Positions 1 to 6,535 of a stretch of DNA of 8,588 bases are shown here, one piece after another. The stretch's first letter is position 1, and each line of letters begins with the position of its first letter. This DNA is from Planctomycetota bacterium (GTDB taxonomy: Bacteria; Planctomycetota; UBA1135; UBA2386): contig QJVU01000635.1 in NCBI GenBank assembly GCA_003235605.1, forward strand, positions 1 to 8,588. Reading direction: 5' to 3'. The notes beneath the pieces were generated by a model. The model made no database searches. It had not been told where the DNA came from and saw nothing but the letters and a program-made list of their open reading frames with translations. The position numbers and the translations under genes are program-made.

Positions 1-117
1 GGCCGCGTGCCTGTCGTCCATGGTGAAGTCGTTGGCGACGGCCGGCACATAGCAGAGGAACACCACCAGCAGCAGTGCCCCGAGGGCGAGGGCAGCTCGT
101 TGCCGGGGGTCTTGCAT
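1..117 (-). CDS. N-terminus of a multi-membrane glycosyltransferase-like protein (partial)
   Basis: Only the first 39 codons lie in the window; the gene continues beyond position 1. It begins with a short basic stretch (MQDPRQR), then one hydrophobic membrane helix at about residues 8-28 (core ALGALLLVVFLCYVPAVA), then NDFTMDDRHAA. A first helix followed by N-x-F-x-x-DD at the start of an outside loop is the usual beginning of GT-C fold membrane glycosyltransferases and of TMTC-like proteins with C-terminal TPR repeats; in that superfamily the acidic pair in the first loop is part of the active site. The function is therefore inferred from a very short sequence. The ATG is chosen because the stop of the upstream LigB gene lies 33 bases before it and an AGGA sits about 13 bases upstream. 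The spacing suggests co-transcription with that gene. A different polytopic membrane protein cannot be excluded. Confidence 0.55.
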   Translation of the reverse strand, partial: MQDPRQRAALALGALLLVVFLCYVPAVANDFTMDDRHAA

Positions 118-150
118 GGGCTGGGGGATCCTAGCCGGCCTGGCGGTCGC

Positions 151-1035
151 TCACGCTTCTCCCCCGGCCTCGCGGACGGTTCTCGCCTTCCTCGTCCTCC
201 TGGTGCTGGTGCCGGTCTCTCCACCGCCATCGTGGAAGACCGCCACCAGATACCCGACGCCAAACGGGTGCTCGTACGACAGCACCTCGTTGCCGTGGGG
301 CTTGTGACCGAGAGCGGCGGCTACCACCATCGAAGAATCGGCGACATCCTCGGCGGCAAGCTGCCGCAGGGCGCGATCGATCTCGGCGATGTCCTCGAGC
401 CTGCCTTCCCGCACCAACTGCGTCAGCTGGTGGTCGAAGTCCACGGCCCGCTTGTGGTAGCCCTTGGGCGCTCCCGGCTTGGCGCGATGGGTCATGTCGC
501 CGCTTGCCACCAGCGCCGATGCACCCTGCTGGCGGCCCAGAGCCATCGCCACGGCTTCCCCGAAGGTACGCAGGGTCTCCGCTGCAGACTCCCAGGGCAG
601 GGAGGCAATGCAGGTGAGACCATCCCAACCGGCCCGGGTCAGGAACCAGAGCGGCACCAACGAGCCGTGGTCCAGGGGCGCCGCCGGAATGGGCGTGGCG
701 CGCACGCCCAGTTCCCGGCAGGCGTCGTGGACATAGAGCGCGGTCTGCTCGTCGTTGGGCAGGTCCACGGCTGCGGCGGGCGCCCCAAGCTCCCCCAGGT
801 CTCCGCGCAGGCGTCTGCCCGACCAGAGACCGAACGAGCCGCCGTGACGAGGGGCTTGTGGAGAAACCAGGAACAGGCGCGCAGGATCGGCAACAACCAG
901 GCGGCGGGCGAACTCCACGCAGGCGTCGTGGGTCTTCTGGCACTGGCGCACGCGCCCCCGCCCGACATCGGGAACGACGATCGGCGGGTGGGGCATCACC
1001 CCACTGAAGGCGGGCGGAAACGACGTCACAGCCAC
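151..1035 (-). CDS. LigB-type class III extradiol dioxygenase domain protein (AMMECR1/Memo-associated type)
   Basis: With a GTG start at 1035 this is a 294-residue protein resembling the LigB-like proteins found with AMMECR1 and Memo families (AmmeMemoRadiSam context). Visible family motifs are MPHPPIVVPDVG (residues 14-25, His16 as first metal ligand), LDHGSLVPLWFL (121-132), SGDMTHR (178-184, His183 matching the catalytic base of LigB) and SYEHPFGVGYLV (253-264, Glu255 matching the third metal ligand). The second metal-ligand position, normally SPHxP, reads SPQAP (Gln60), so iron binding may be altered. No signal peptide or membrane segment is seen; it is probably cytoplasmic. The substrate of this subfamily is unknown and aromatic ring cleavage should not be assumed. 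The reading frame is open to an ATG at 1116, but those extra residues look non-coding. GTG at 1035 or 1029, just before the conserved region, is preferred. The last 25 residues are a charged tail. A membrane glycosyltransferase-like gene follows after 33 bases. Confidence 0.8.
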   Translation of the reverse strand: MAVTSFPPAFSGVMPHPPIVVPDVGRGRVRQCQKTHDACVEFARRLVVADPARLFLVSPQAPRHGGSFGLWSGRRLRGDLGELGAPAAAVDLPNDEQTALYVHDACRELGVRATPIPAAPLDHGSLVPLWFLTRAGWDGLTCIASLPWESAAETLRTFGEAVAMALGRQQGASALVASGDMTHRAKPGAPKGYHKRAVDFDHQLTQLVREGRLEDIAEIDRALRQLAAEDVADSSMVVAAALGHKPHGNEVLSYEHPFGVGYLVAVFHDGGGETGTSTRRTRKARTVREAGGEA

Positions 1036-1240
1036 AACTCGCTCATCGCAAGCAGGATACCCCGGTGGACCCGAGGTAGGGTAGGAGCTAGCGAGACGGT
1101 AACCCAGGACCCTCACGGGGCTAGGACACGACTCACCGGAAGGGCCCCATGGTCACGAAATTCCGGGGTCGGGCCATGGTTTCGTCCCCCTTTGGCCTCC
1201 GTCGGTCAACCCCGTTGCTAACCGTCCACACACCAGCCAG
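1036..1240. other. Divergent intergenic region between the LigB gene and the first tandem paralogue
   Basis: About 205 bases separate the minus-strand LigB start from the plus-strand secreted protein, so promoters for both directions should lie here. I see two near copies of a short element, GGGCCCCATGGTCACGAAA (starting about 1142) and GGGCCATGGTTTCG (starting about 1171), and the arms CGAAA and TTTCG form a loose inverted repeat between them. A TTGGCC at 1192-1197 resembles the -35-like hexamer found before the second paralogue, but no well-spaced -10 follows it. No RNA gene was recognised. If the longer LigB start at 1116 is correct, the region shrinks to 124 bases. Confidence 0.4.
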
Positions 1241-2575
1241 ATGAGAGCTTTCCTCGTTTCTCTGTACGCCGGCCTCCTGGCCGCCGTGATTCCCGCCCAG
1301 GTCTCCACCCCGGATGTCATCGTCGCTGAGAGCGGGACGTCCTCCACCGCCGGTCTGACGCTGGTCAACCCGATCAGCACCAAGTCCCGTCCCGTGCAGG
1401 GCATCACCACGGGACCCTTCTCCCTGGTAGCTCTCAACCCCCTCGACGCCGCAGATCTCTGGGGCTCCAGCCTCAGGCCCACGGCAGGTCGCATGCCACC
1501 CCTGGACCACTGGATCCTGAGCGGTGACAAGCTGTCCAAGACGGGTTCAGGCCACGGCACCGTCGACTTCGGCCTGTTCGGCGCGTTGAACCACGTGCAC
1601 TGTTTCCGCAACGACCTGCTGTTCACCCTCTCCGGAAGCGCCGGCGGGATCTACCTGCGGCCTCGCACCGGTGGCAGCAGCGCGGTCCTGGCCAGCGCCA
1701 ACTGCAACCACATCGCGGTCCTGGGCGACAAGATCTACACCTCGACCAACGACAGCCCCAACGCGATCCTCGAGGTGGACATGACCACGTCCACACCCAA
1801 GACACGGACGCTGAAGCTGGTCTTGGATCCCAGCGCCCCCACCGGCAGCAAGCTGCCCACGGTCATCAGCGCCATGTGCGCAAACGGCGCGGAGGCCGGT
1901 GCCGACAGCCTGGCGGTGTTCGACGACAAGGGTGTGCTCTATGTCGTCAAGCCGGGAGCCCCGTCGACGACCCACAACGTCACCACCACCAACCAGGCTG
2001 GTGCCGCAGCACCTGTGGGCGCCGTCTACCACCCCGGCGTACCTTTGAACCTGGTCATCGCCACCACCAAGAGCCTCTACGACGGCCTGCAGTACATCGT
2101 GCAATCGGGGAAGCCCTTCTACACCAGCGCCACCACCATCACGGACATCGCCTACGATGCCGGCGGCGTGGCCTTCTACGGCAAGGGCTGTGCAGGGAGC
2201 AGCAGCAAGACCCCCGAGATGGTCTTCGGAGGCCTGCCCTACCAGGGCAACGCGGCCTTCTCCCTCCGGATGCAGAACGGCAACCCCAACTCCCTGGCAC
2301 GACTGGTCATCGGCTTCAGCAACACCACCTGGTCCAGCAAGAACCTGCCCCTGGACCTGGGCTTCCTGGGCGCAGGAGGCTGCAGCCTGCTGGCCTCCAT
2401 CGACGTGATGCTCACGGCGGGAACCGACTCGAAGGGCGAGATCAACATCCCCAGCAAGGTTCCCGTGGACAGCAAGCTGGTCGGCATCACGGTCTACGCG
2501 CAGTTCGCGGTGGCCGACAAGGTCAACCCGGCGGGCCTGGTGACCTCGAACGCCGTCCAGCTGGTCATCCGCTAG
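1241..2575 (+). CDS. Secreted tandem-family protein A (planctomycete-type C-terminal domain)
   Basis: 444 residues. I recognise the family by its architecture, not by a known function. Residues 1-20 (MRAFLVSLYAGLLAAVIPAQ) form a signal peptide with likely cleavage near Ala19. Residues about 21-310 contain repeated strand-like units, such as GLTLVNP, NHIAVLGDKIY, SLAVFDDKGVLYVVKPG and LNLVIATTKSLYDGLQY, compatible with a beta-propeller. Residues about 311-444 form the conserved C-terminal domain with FYGKGCAGS, NLPLDLGFLGAGGC and NPAGLVTSN, ending in VIR; Cys317 and Cys381 are conserved in all three copies. Unlike copies B and C it lacks the cysteine pair spaced by 24 residues and has Cys121 and Cys155 instead. 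It has no sorting motif of the LPXTG type and no membrane anchor. Probably exported to the periplasm, cell surface or medium. No Shine-Dalgarno sequence precedes the ATG. It is the first of three same-strand copies. Confidence 0.85.
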   Translation: MRAFLVSLYAGLLAAVIPAQVSTPDVIVAESGTSSTAGLTLVNPISTKSRPVQGITTGPFSLVALNPLDAADLWGSSLRPTAGRMPPLDHWILSGDKLSKTGSGHGTVDFGLFGALNHVHCFRNDLLFTLSGSAGGIYLRPRTGGSSAVLASANCNHIAVLGDKIYTSTNDSPNAILEVDMTTSTPKTRTLKLVLDPSAPTGSKLPTVISAMCANGAEAGADSLAVFDDKGVLYVVKPGAPSTTHNVTTTNQAGAAAPVGAVYHPGVPLNLVIATTKSLYDGLQYIVQSGKPFYTSATTITDIAYDAGGVAFYGKGCAGSSSKTPEMVFGGLPYQGNAAFSLRMQNGNPNSLARLVIGFSNTTWSSKNLPLDLGFLGAGGCSLLASIDVMLTAGTDSKGEINIPSKVPVDSKLVGITVYAQFAVADKVNPAGLVTSNAVQLVIR

Positions 2576-2629
2576 ACAGCAACAGCATTCCAACCCCCGT
2601 TTTCATGGTCGGCCGGATCCCCGGGGGTC

Positions 2630-2658
2630 TTGGCCGTCGTTTCCGAACCCACCACACT
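2630..2658 (+). promoter_or_regulatory. Possible promoter for tandem gene B
   Basis: TTGGCC (2630-2635) and CACACT (2653-2658) are 17 bases apart, the standard spacing for a sigma-70-like promoter. The second hexamer ends 6 bases before the ATG at 2665, which would give a transcript beginning at or next to the start codon. The match of CACACT to the -10 consensus is weak. A related TACACT sits at the same distance from the start of copy C. Confidence 0.25.
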
Positions 2659-2664
2659 AACCTC

Positions 2665-4008
2665 ATGAGAACTCTGCTTGTCCCGTTGTGCGCCGGCCTG
2701 ATGGTCGCCGCGGTTTCCGCCCAGGTCTCTTCCTTCGACGTCATCGTCGCCGAGGGCACCTATTCCAGCACATCAGCCTCGGCCGGCCTGACCCTGGTGA
2801 ATCCGAGCACCCAGAAGTCGCGTGCGGTGACGGGAATCACCACCGGCCCGTTCTTCCGTGTCGCCCTCAACACCCAGGACGCCAAGGACCTCTGGGGCCT
2901 GAGCAACCACCTGTGTGTCGGGTTCGGGACCCCCATGGACTACTTCCGGATGACCGGGGACAAGCTGACCTCGAGCACGCTTGGCTGCGTGGACTTCAGC
3001 CTGTCGTTGAACCAACTCAACCAGTGGAGCTCCTTCCGGAACGAGCTGCTGTTCGCGATGGCAGGGAGCGGCGGCGGGCTCTTCCGGCGTGCCCGCGGCG
3101 CCAACAGCAGCACCCAGATTGCCTCCGGCAACGCCAACCACATCGCCGTCCTCGGGGAGAAGATCTACTTCTCCACGACGGACAGCACCAATGCCATCGT
3201 CGAGGTGGACATGACCACCTCCACGCCGAAGGTGCGCACCCTGAAGCTGGTCCTGGACCCGAACGCTCCCACCGGCAGCAAGCTCCCCACCGTCATCGCC
3301 GCCATGTGCAACAACGGTCCCGAGGCCTCTGCCGACAGCCTGGCCGTGTTCGACGACAAGGGCGTGCTCTACGTGGTCAAGCCCGGCGCGCCCTCCACGA
3401 CCTTCAACGTCACCACCACCAACAAGCCAGGGCTCGCGGCCCCCATCAAGGCGGTCTACCACCCCAGCGTGCCGCTGAACCTGGTCATCGCCACCACCAA
3501 GAGCCTCTATGACGGCCTGCAGTACATGCTGCCGACGGGCAAGCCCTTCTACACGACCGGTCAGGGCCAGATCAACGACATCGCCTACTCTCCCGGGCAC
3601 GTGTCGTTCTTCGGGCAGGGTTGCGCAGGATCCAACTCCAAGACCCCGGACACCGTTTTCGGCGGCATTCCTTTCCAGGGCAACAGCGCCTTCGCCCTGC
3701 GCATGCAGAACGGCAACCCCAACTCCCTCGCGCGACTGGTCATCGGCCTCAGCAACACCACCTGGTCGGGCAAGAACCTGCCCCTGGACCTGGGCTTCCT
3801 GGGCGCAGGCGGCTGCAAGCTGCTGGCATCCGTCGACGTGATGTTGACGGTCGGAACCGACAGCAACGGCGACATCAACATCCCCAGCAAGGTCCCCGTG
3901 AACAACAATCTCGTCGGCACAACCCTCTACGTGCAGTTCGCGGTGGCCGACAAGGTCAACCCGGCCGGCCTCGTGACCTCCAACGCGATGCACCTGGTGA
4001 TCCGGTAG
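2665..4008 (+). CDS. Secreted tandem-family protein B (planctomycete-type C-terminal domain)
   Basis: 447 residues and the same architecture as its neighbours. The signal peptide covers residues 1-20 (MRTLLVPLCAGLMVAAVSAQ) with likely cleavage at SA|Q. A strand-rich middle spans about 21-313, and the C-terminal domain about 314-447 (FFGQGCAGS, NLPLDLGFLGAGGC, NPAGLVTSN). The frame is open far upstream into gene A, but ATG 2665 is chosen because it begins a perfect signal peptide that aligns with A and C. Cysteines 84 and 108 in the middle region are 24 apart, as in copy C, and suggest a disulfide formed after export; Cys320 and Cys384 belong to the C-terminal domain. The region of residues 78-125 is where it differs most from A, including an altered loop. 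Function unknown; a structural, adhesive or ligand-binding surface protein is a guess. No Shine-Dalgarno sequence is present. Confidence 0.85.
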   Translation: MRTLLVPLCAGLMVAAVSAQVSSFDVIVAEGTYSSTSASAGLTLVNPSTQKSRAVTGITTGPFFRVALNTQDAKDLWGLSNHLCVGFGTPMDYFRMTGDKLTSSTLGCVDFSLSLNQLNQWSSFRNELLFAMAGSGGGLFRRARGANSSTQIASGNANHIAVLGEKIYFSTTDSTNAIVEVDMTTSTPKVRTLKLVLDPNAPTGSKLPTVIAAMCNNGPEASADSLAVFDDKGVLYVVKPGAPSTTFNVTTTNKPGLAAPIKAVYHPSVPLNLVIATTKSLYDGLQYMLPTGKPFYTTGQGQINDIAYSPGHVSFFGQGCAGSNSKTPDTVFGGIPFQGNSAFALRMQNGNPNSLARLVIGLSNTTWSGKNLPLDLGFLGAGGCKLLASVDVMLTVGTDSNGDINIPSKVPVNNNLVGTTLYVQFAVADKVNPAGLVTSNAMHLVIR

Positions 4009-4039
4009 GCTGCACCCGGGACCCATCGGGATCCTGCAG

Positions 4040-4073
4040 AGCGGCCGGGGCCCATGTGGCGTCCGGCCGCTTT
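4040..4073 (+). terminator. Hairpin between tandem genes B and C, terminator or attenuator candidate
   Basis: AGCGGCCGG (4040-4048) and CCGGCCGCT (4063-4071) can form a perfect 9-bp stem with a 14-base loop, followed by only three T residues in all. The short T run makes it a weak intrinsic terminator. It lies 17 bases before the start of gene C, so it could end the transcript of B or modulate read-through into C. Confidence 0.4.
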
Positions 4074-4076
4074 GCG

Positions 4077-4082
4077 TACACT
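4077..4082 (+). promoter_or_regulatory. Possible -10 element for tandem gene C
   Basis: TACACT fits the TANNNT core of a -10 element and ends 6 bases before the ATG at 4089, which would give a leaderless transcript. No good -35 hexamer is seen at 16-18 bases upstream, where the hairpin of 4040-4071 lies. There is no Shine-Dalgarno sequence before this gene, which fits the leaderless reading. Confidence 0.3.
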
Positions 4083-4088
4083 GGCCCC

Positions 4089-5402
4089 ATGAAGATCCCC
4101 TTCGCTTTCCTCGGCGCCGGTCTCCTGACCGCTGCCGTCTCCGCCCAGGTCACCTCCACGGACGTCGTGATCGCCGAGACTTCCGGCCTGACGCTGGTGG
4201 ACCCACTCACGTCCAAGTCCCGCGCCGTGCAGGGCGCTCCCAATGGCGCGTTCAAGCAGGTGACCCTCAACCCCCTGAATCCCGGCGAGTTCTGGGGAGC
4301 CAGCTCCGGGCCCCGCCTCTGCACCGCTGTGGGAGCGGCCTTGGATTACTTCACGATCAGCGGGGACAAGATCACGTCGTCCTTGCTCCGCTGCTCCAAC
4401 CTCAAGGGCGCCATCAACAAGATGCACACCTTCCGGGACGGCCTGCTGTTCTCGATGTCGTCGACCAACAACGGCATCTACACCCGTGCCCGCGGCGCCA
4501 CCACCAGCACCCAGATCACCTCGGGCAACGCGAACTTCCTGGCGCTCCTGGGCGAGAAGATCTACTTCACCACCACGGACACTCCCAACGCCATCGTGGA
4601 AGTGGACATGACCACCTCGACTCCCAAGGTGAGCACGCTGAAGCTGGTCCTGGATCCCAACGCGCCCACGGGCAGCGCCCTCCCCACGGTCATCAGTGCG
4701 ATGTGCGCCAACGGCCCCGAGCCCGGCGCCACGACCCTGGCAGTCTTCGACAACAAAGGCATCCTCTACATCGTGACGCCGGGTGCGCCAGCCACCACCC
4801 ACAACGTCACGACGAACAACGTCCCGGGGATCGCCACGCCTGTCGATGCGGTCTACCACCCCAAGGTCCCCCTGAACCTGCTCGTCGCCACCAGCAGCTC
4901 TGTCTACGACGCGGTACAGTTCATCCTCTCCCAGGGCAAGCCCATCTACACCAGCCAGGGCACCATCTACGACATCGACTACTGTGCCGGAGGCGTCGCC
5001 TTCTACGGCCAGGGCTGCGCAGGCAGCAACAGCAAGACCCCGACCATGGTCTTTGGTGGCCTCCCGTACCAAGGCAACACGACCTTCGCCCTGCGCATGC
5101 AGAACGGCAAACCCAACTCCGTGGCGCGCCTGGTCCTCGGCCTCAGCAACACCACGTGGAGCACCAACAAGCTGCCCCTGGACCTGGGCTTCCTGGGCGC
5201 CGCGGGCTGCAGCCTCCTGGCGTCGATCGACGTGATGCTGACGGTGGGTACCGACGCCAACGGGGAAATCGGCATCGTCAATACGGTCCCGGTGAACAGC
5301 AAGCTGGTGGGCGTCACCCTCTACGTGCAGTTCGCGGTCGCCGACAACGTCAACCCTGCAGGCCTGGTGACGTCCAACGCCACGCAGGTGGTGATTCGCT
5401 AA
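4089..5402 (+). CDS. Secreted tandem-family protein C (planctomycete-type C-terminal domain)
   Basis: 437 residues, the third and most diverged copy. The signal peptide covers residues 1-20 (MKIPFAFLGAGLLTAAVSAQ), with cleavage likely at SA|Q. It lacks about ten residues present in B just after VIAE, around position 31. The middle region carries Cys78 and Cys102, again 24 apart as in B, plus a private Cys299. The C-terminal domain at about 304-437 keeps FYGQGCAGS, KLPLDLGFLGAAGC and NPAGLVTSN. The frame is open upstream inside gene B, but ATG 4089 aligns with the signal peptides of the other copies. It ends with TAA followed by a run of A, whereas A and B end with TAG. Export outside the cytoplasm is well supported; the biochemical role is not known. 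Gene order and orientation suggest duplication in place. Confidence 0.85.
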   Translation: MKIPFAFLGAGLLTAAVSAQVTSTDVVIAETSGLTLVDPLTSKSRAVQGAPNGAFKQVTLNPLNPGEFWGASSGPRLCTAVGAALDYFTISGDKITSSLLRCSNLKGAINKMHTFRDGLLFSMSSTNNGIYTRARGATTSTQITSGNANFLALLGEKIYFTTTDTPNAIVEVDMTTSTPKVSTLKLVLDPNAPTGSALPTVISAMCANGPEPGATTLAVFDNKGILYIVTPGAPATTHNVTTNNVPGIATPVDAVYHPKVPLNLLVATSSSVYDAVQFILSQGKPIYTSQGTIYDIDYCAGGVAFYGQGCAGSNSKTPTMVFGGLPYQGNTTFALRMQNGKPNSVARLVLGLSNTTWSTNKLPLDLGFLGAAGCSLLASIDVMLTVGTDANGEIGIVNTVPVNSKLVGVTLYVQFAVADNVNPAGLVTSNATQVVIR

Positions 5403-5728
5403 AAAAACGGCTGCGTTCAGAACCGCTCGGCCGGCGTGCGCTCCGACACGCCTCGGTCCTGGCCGGGCGCTTGCGCTGTGCATCCCCCGCACGCTCGCGG
5501 TGGAGGGGAAACGCGCTGTGCGCATGGTGCACAGCGCCTGTGGTAGCAAGAGGTTACGACGTCGATTCGCTGGGTTATCCAGCAGCGACCGCCAGCGGGT
5601 GCTGCACGGTGCCGCGTCAGTGCATACCACTTTCGCAACGAGCATTACCCGAGTGGATTTGAGCGATCGGTGCCGGACGACCACCGTGCTCGCGCCCGCT
5701 GGCCACCCCTCTTTCCCCCACCGCACCC
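5403..5728. other. Intergenic region of about 326 bases without a convincing gene
   Basis: No reading frame here shows the codon pattern of its neighbours. It opens with an A run that follows the stop of gene C, has a short 6-bp inverted repeat (GGCGTG 5432-5437 with CACGCC 5446-5451) and contains the stronger hairpin listed separately at 5513-5537. GCGCTGTGC occurs twice (5473-5481 and 5513-5521). I see no tRNA, no clear riboswitch and no insertion-sequence ends. The promoter for the gene at 5729 should lie in its right part, but I cannot point to a good one. Confidence 0.4.
5513..5537. other. Perfect 9-bp inverted repeat (possible RNA hairpin)
   Basis: GCGCTGTGC (5513-5521) pairs with GCACAGCGC (5529-5537) across a 7-base loop, GCATGGT. 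The left arm has an exact direct copy at 5473-5481, so the right arm could pair with either copy, as in switching RNA structures. There is no T run, so it is not an intrinsic terminator. It could equally be an operator or a chance fold in GC-rich DNA. Confidence 0.4.
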
Positions 5729-6010
5729 ATGAACACCTTCTTCATCGGCCTCGACTACCTGTTCGGCCACAGGCGCGACGCGACCAGGAACCTGACCGCC
5801 ATGGTCGCCCCCGGAAGCCAGATCCACACCTCGGTGGTGATGCTGCCGGTGCCGGTCGGCAGGACGGGCCGGAAACAGACCCTGGCACCACGCCCGGTGC
5901 GCGACCAGCGCCTGGGATACAAGGCATACCTCCTGTTCGGCGTGTCGAAGGCGAGCACGCACGCCGAATCCTCCTGGGCGCGCGACGCGATGTGCACCTT
6001 CTTCCGGTAG
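5729..6010 (+). CDS. Unknown 93-residue protein
   Basis: I do not recognise this protein. It begins MNTFFIGLDYLFGHRRDATR and ends ARDAMCTFFR. It is basic, has no clear signal peptide or membrane segment, and has one cysteine near the C-terminus. In favour of a real gene: third codon positions are almost all G or C in this frame, and a strong intrinsic terminator pointing the same way starts 31 bases after the stop. Against it: the ATG has no Shine-Dalgarno sequence, and an opposite-strand frame at 5755-6057 is also open, although its codon pattern is weaker. It stands alone, between a long gap and the terminator. A short transcript with a structured leader would fit the layout. Confidence 0.5.
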   Translation: MNTFFIGLDYLFGHRRDATRNLTAMVAPGSQIHTSVVMLPVPVGRTGRKQTLAPRPVRDQRLGYKAYLLFGVSKASTHAESSWARDAMCTFFR

Positions 6011-6041
6011 GCGAGCACCGGAACGCACATCCAGCGCGCCT

Positions 6042-6080
6042 GCGGCCGCGGCTTCATGCGAGCCGCGGCCGCCTTTTTTT
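6042..6080 (+). terminator. Strong intrinsic terminator
   Basis: GCGGCCGCGGCT (6042-6053) and AGCCGCGGCCGC (6061-6072) form a perfect 12-bp, almost pure GC stem with a 7-base loop (TCATGCG), followed by C and seven T residues (6074-6080). This is a textbook Rho-independent terminator for plus-strand transcription, ending the unit with the 93-residue gene. On the minus strand the hairpin is not followed by T residues, so it probably does not end the opposite gene, whose stop lies at 6082-6084. Confidence 0.88.
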
Positions 6081-6081
6081 G

Positions 6082-6503
6082 TCAGCCCGCCCTGGCCACC
6101 AGCTCGATCAGGTCCACCACCTGGATCTCGCCTGCCTTGCCCAGGTTCTTCACCGCGTCGGTGTACATCGTGTAGTCCTTGGGGCAGGCGGTCACGAAGT
6201 AGCGGATGCCGCCAAGGCTCAGGGCCTCCTCGATGCGCTGCTCCGACGTGCGCTTCTTCTCGTTGGAGGTGTCCATCCAGATGCAACCGCCACCGGCTCC
6301 GCAGCAGAGAGTGTTGGCGCCACACCGGGGCAGCAGGGCTGGCGATGCGGTCGCGGATCGTGTACTCGCCGGCGCTGACGTCGCGACATGCCCATCATGG
6401 CCGCGTTCATGTAGATGTTCTCGCGGCCGGCGAACTCGGGGTGGAAGCCGGCGCCCAGCTCCACCGCTTCTTTCTTCCCATTGACGACGCTCGCGGATGC
6501 CAT
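6082..6503 (-). pseudogene. Broken C-terminal part of a CCG-domain iron-sulfur oxidoreductase
   Basis: The last 80 codons (6324-6082) encode CGANTLCCGAGGGCIWMD, an E-rich helix, then VTACPKDYTMY and VDLIELVARAG. This CCG pattern is the iron-sulfur-binding domain of heterodisulfide reductase subunit B/D and GlcF-like oxidoreductases, here probably the last half-domain. Upstream, coding signal changes frame twice. Positions 6503-6384 read MASASVVNGKKEAVELGAGF then HPEFAGRENIYMNAAMMGMS. Positions 6382-6325 read DVSAGEYTIRDRIAS. Then comes the CCG frame. The shift near 6383 is at a CGCG repeat (two bases lost or one gained), and the shift near 6327 is at a run of four G (one extra base). HPEFAGRENIY resembles a degraded form of the usual HDPCYLGR motif, spaced properly from CCG. 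TGA and TAG stops lie just before the ATG at 6503, so the 5' part of a normally much longer protein is missing. Real decay or assembly error are both possible. Confidence 0.65.
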
Positions 6504-6522
6504 GACGACGGACAACCCCTGC

Positions 6523-6528
6523 TATCAT
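6523..6528 (+). promoter_or_regulatory. -10 element giving a probable leaderless start for the 99-residue gene
   Basis: TATCAT matches the -10 consensus at five of six bases and ends 7 bases before the ATG at 6536, so transcription should begin at or next to the start codon. No Shine-Dalgarno sequence is present. A -35 hexamer at normal spacing is not obvious; TTGACG at 6481-6486 is too far away. The same hexamer appears before the HEAT-repeat gene at 7031. Confidence 0.4.
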
Positions 6529-6535
6529 CCTCCCC

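Larger units (their letters stand above)
1241..5402 (+). repeat. Tandem array of three paralogous genes
   Basis: Genes at 1241-2575, 2665-4008 and 4089-5402 are copies of one ancestral gene. Aligned by hand, the last 128 residues need no gaps: A and B share about 106 of 128 residues, B and C about 100 of 128. At DNA level a 29-base identical run coding LPLDLGFLG occurs at 2345, 3778 and 5172 in the three copies. The spacers of 89 and 80 bases are not alike, so the duplicated unit was probably the gene itself, or the spacers have drifted. C is the most diverged and also the shortest, having lost residues near position 31. Confidence 0.85.

Noticed and set aside
7..1221. Long plus-strand open frame of 404 codons opposite the LigB gene
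   Set aside because: It mirrors the high G/C third-position bias of the minus-strand gene, gives a low-complexity Arg/Gly/His-rich protein, and the LigB motifs are clear on the other strand.
2608..2635. GC-rich imperfect palindrome between genes A and B as a terminator
   Set aside because: The pairing is interrupted and no T run follows it.
1876..2664. Upstream extension of gene B into gene A (a 710-codon frame)
   Set aside because: The extension overlaps gene A in another frame and reads as Arg/Gln/His-rich noise; the signal peptide at 2665 marks the true start.
2773..4026. Long minus-strand open frames (348, 417 and 599 codons) opposite the three tandem genes
   Set aside because: They recur in the same relative frame opposite each paralogue and encode V/G/H/D-rich products without domains; they are antisense shadows of GC-rich coding DNA.
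5403..5728. tRNA, attC or insertion-sequence end in the long gap
   Set aside because: No cloverleaf, no paired attC core sites and no terminal inverted repeats could be traced by eye.
5755..6057. Minus-strand 100-codon frame opposite the 93-residue gene
   Set aside because: Its codon pattern is weaker, and the strong terminator at 6042-6080 points in the plus direction; it cannot be fully excluded.
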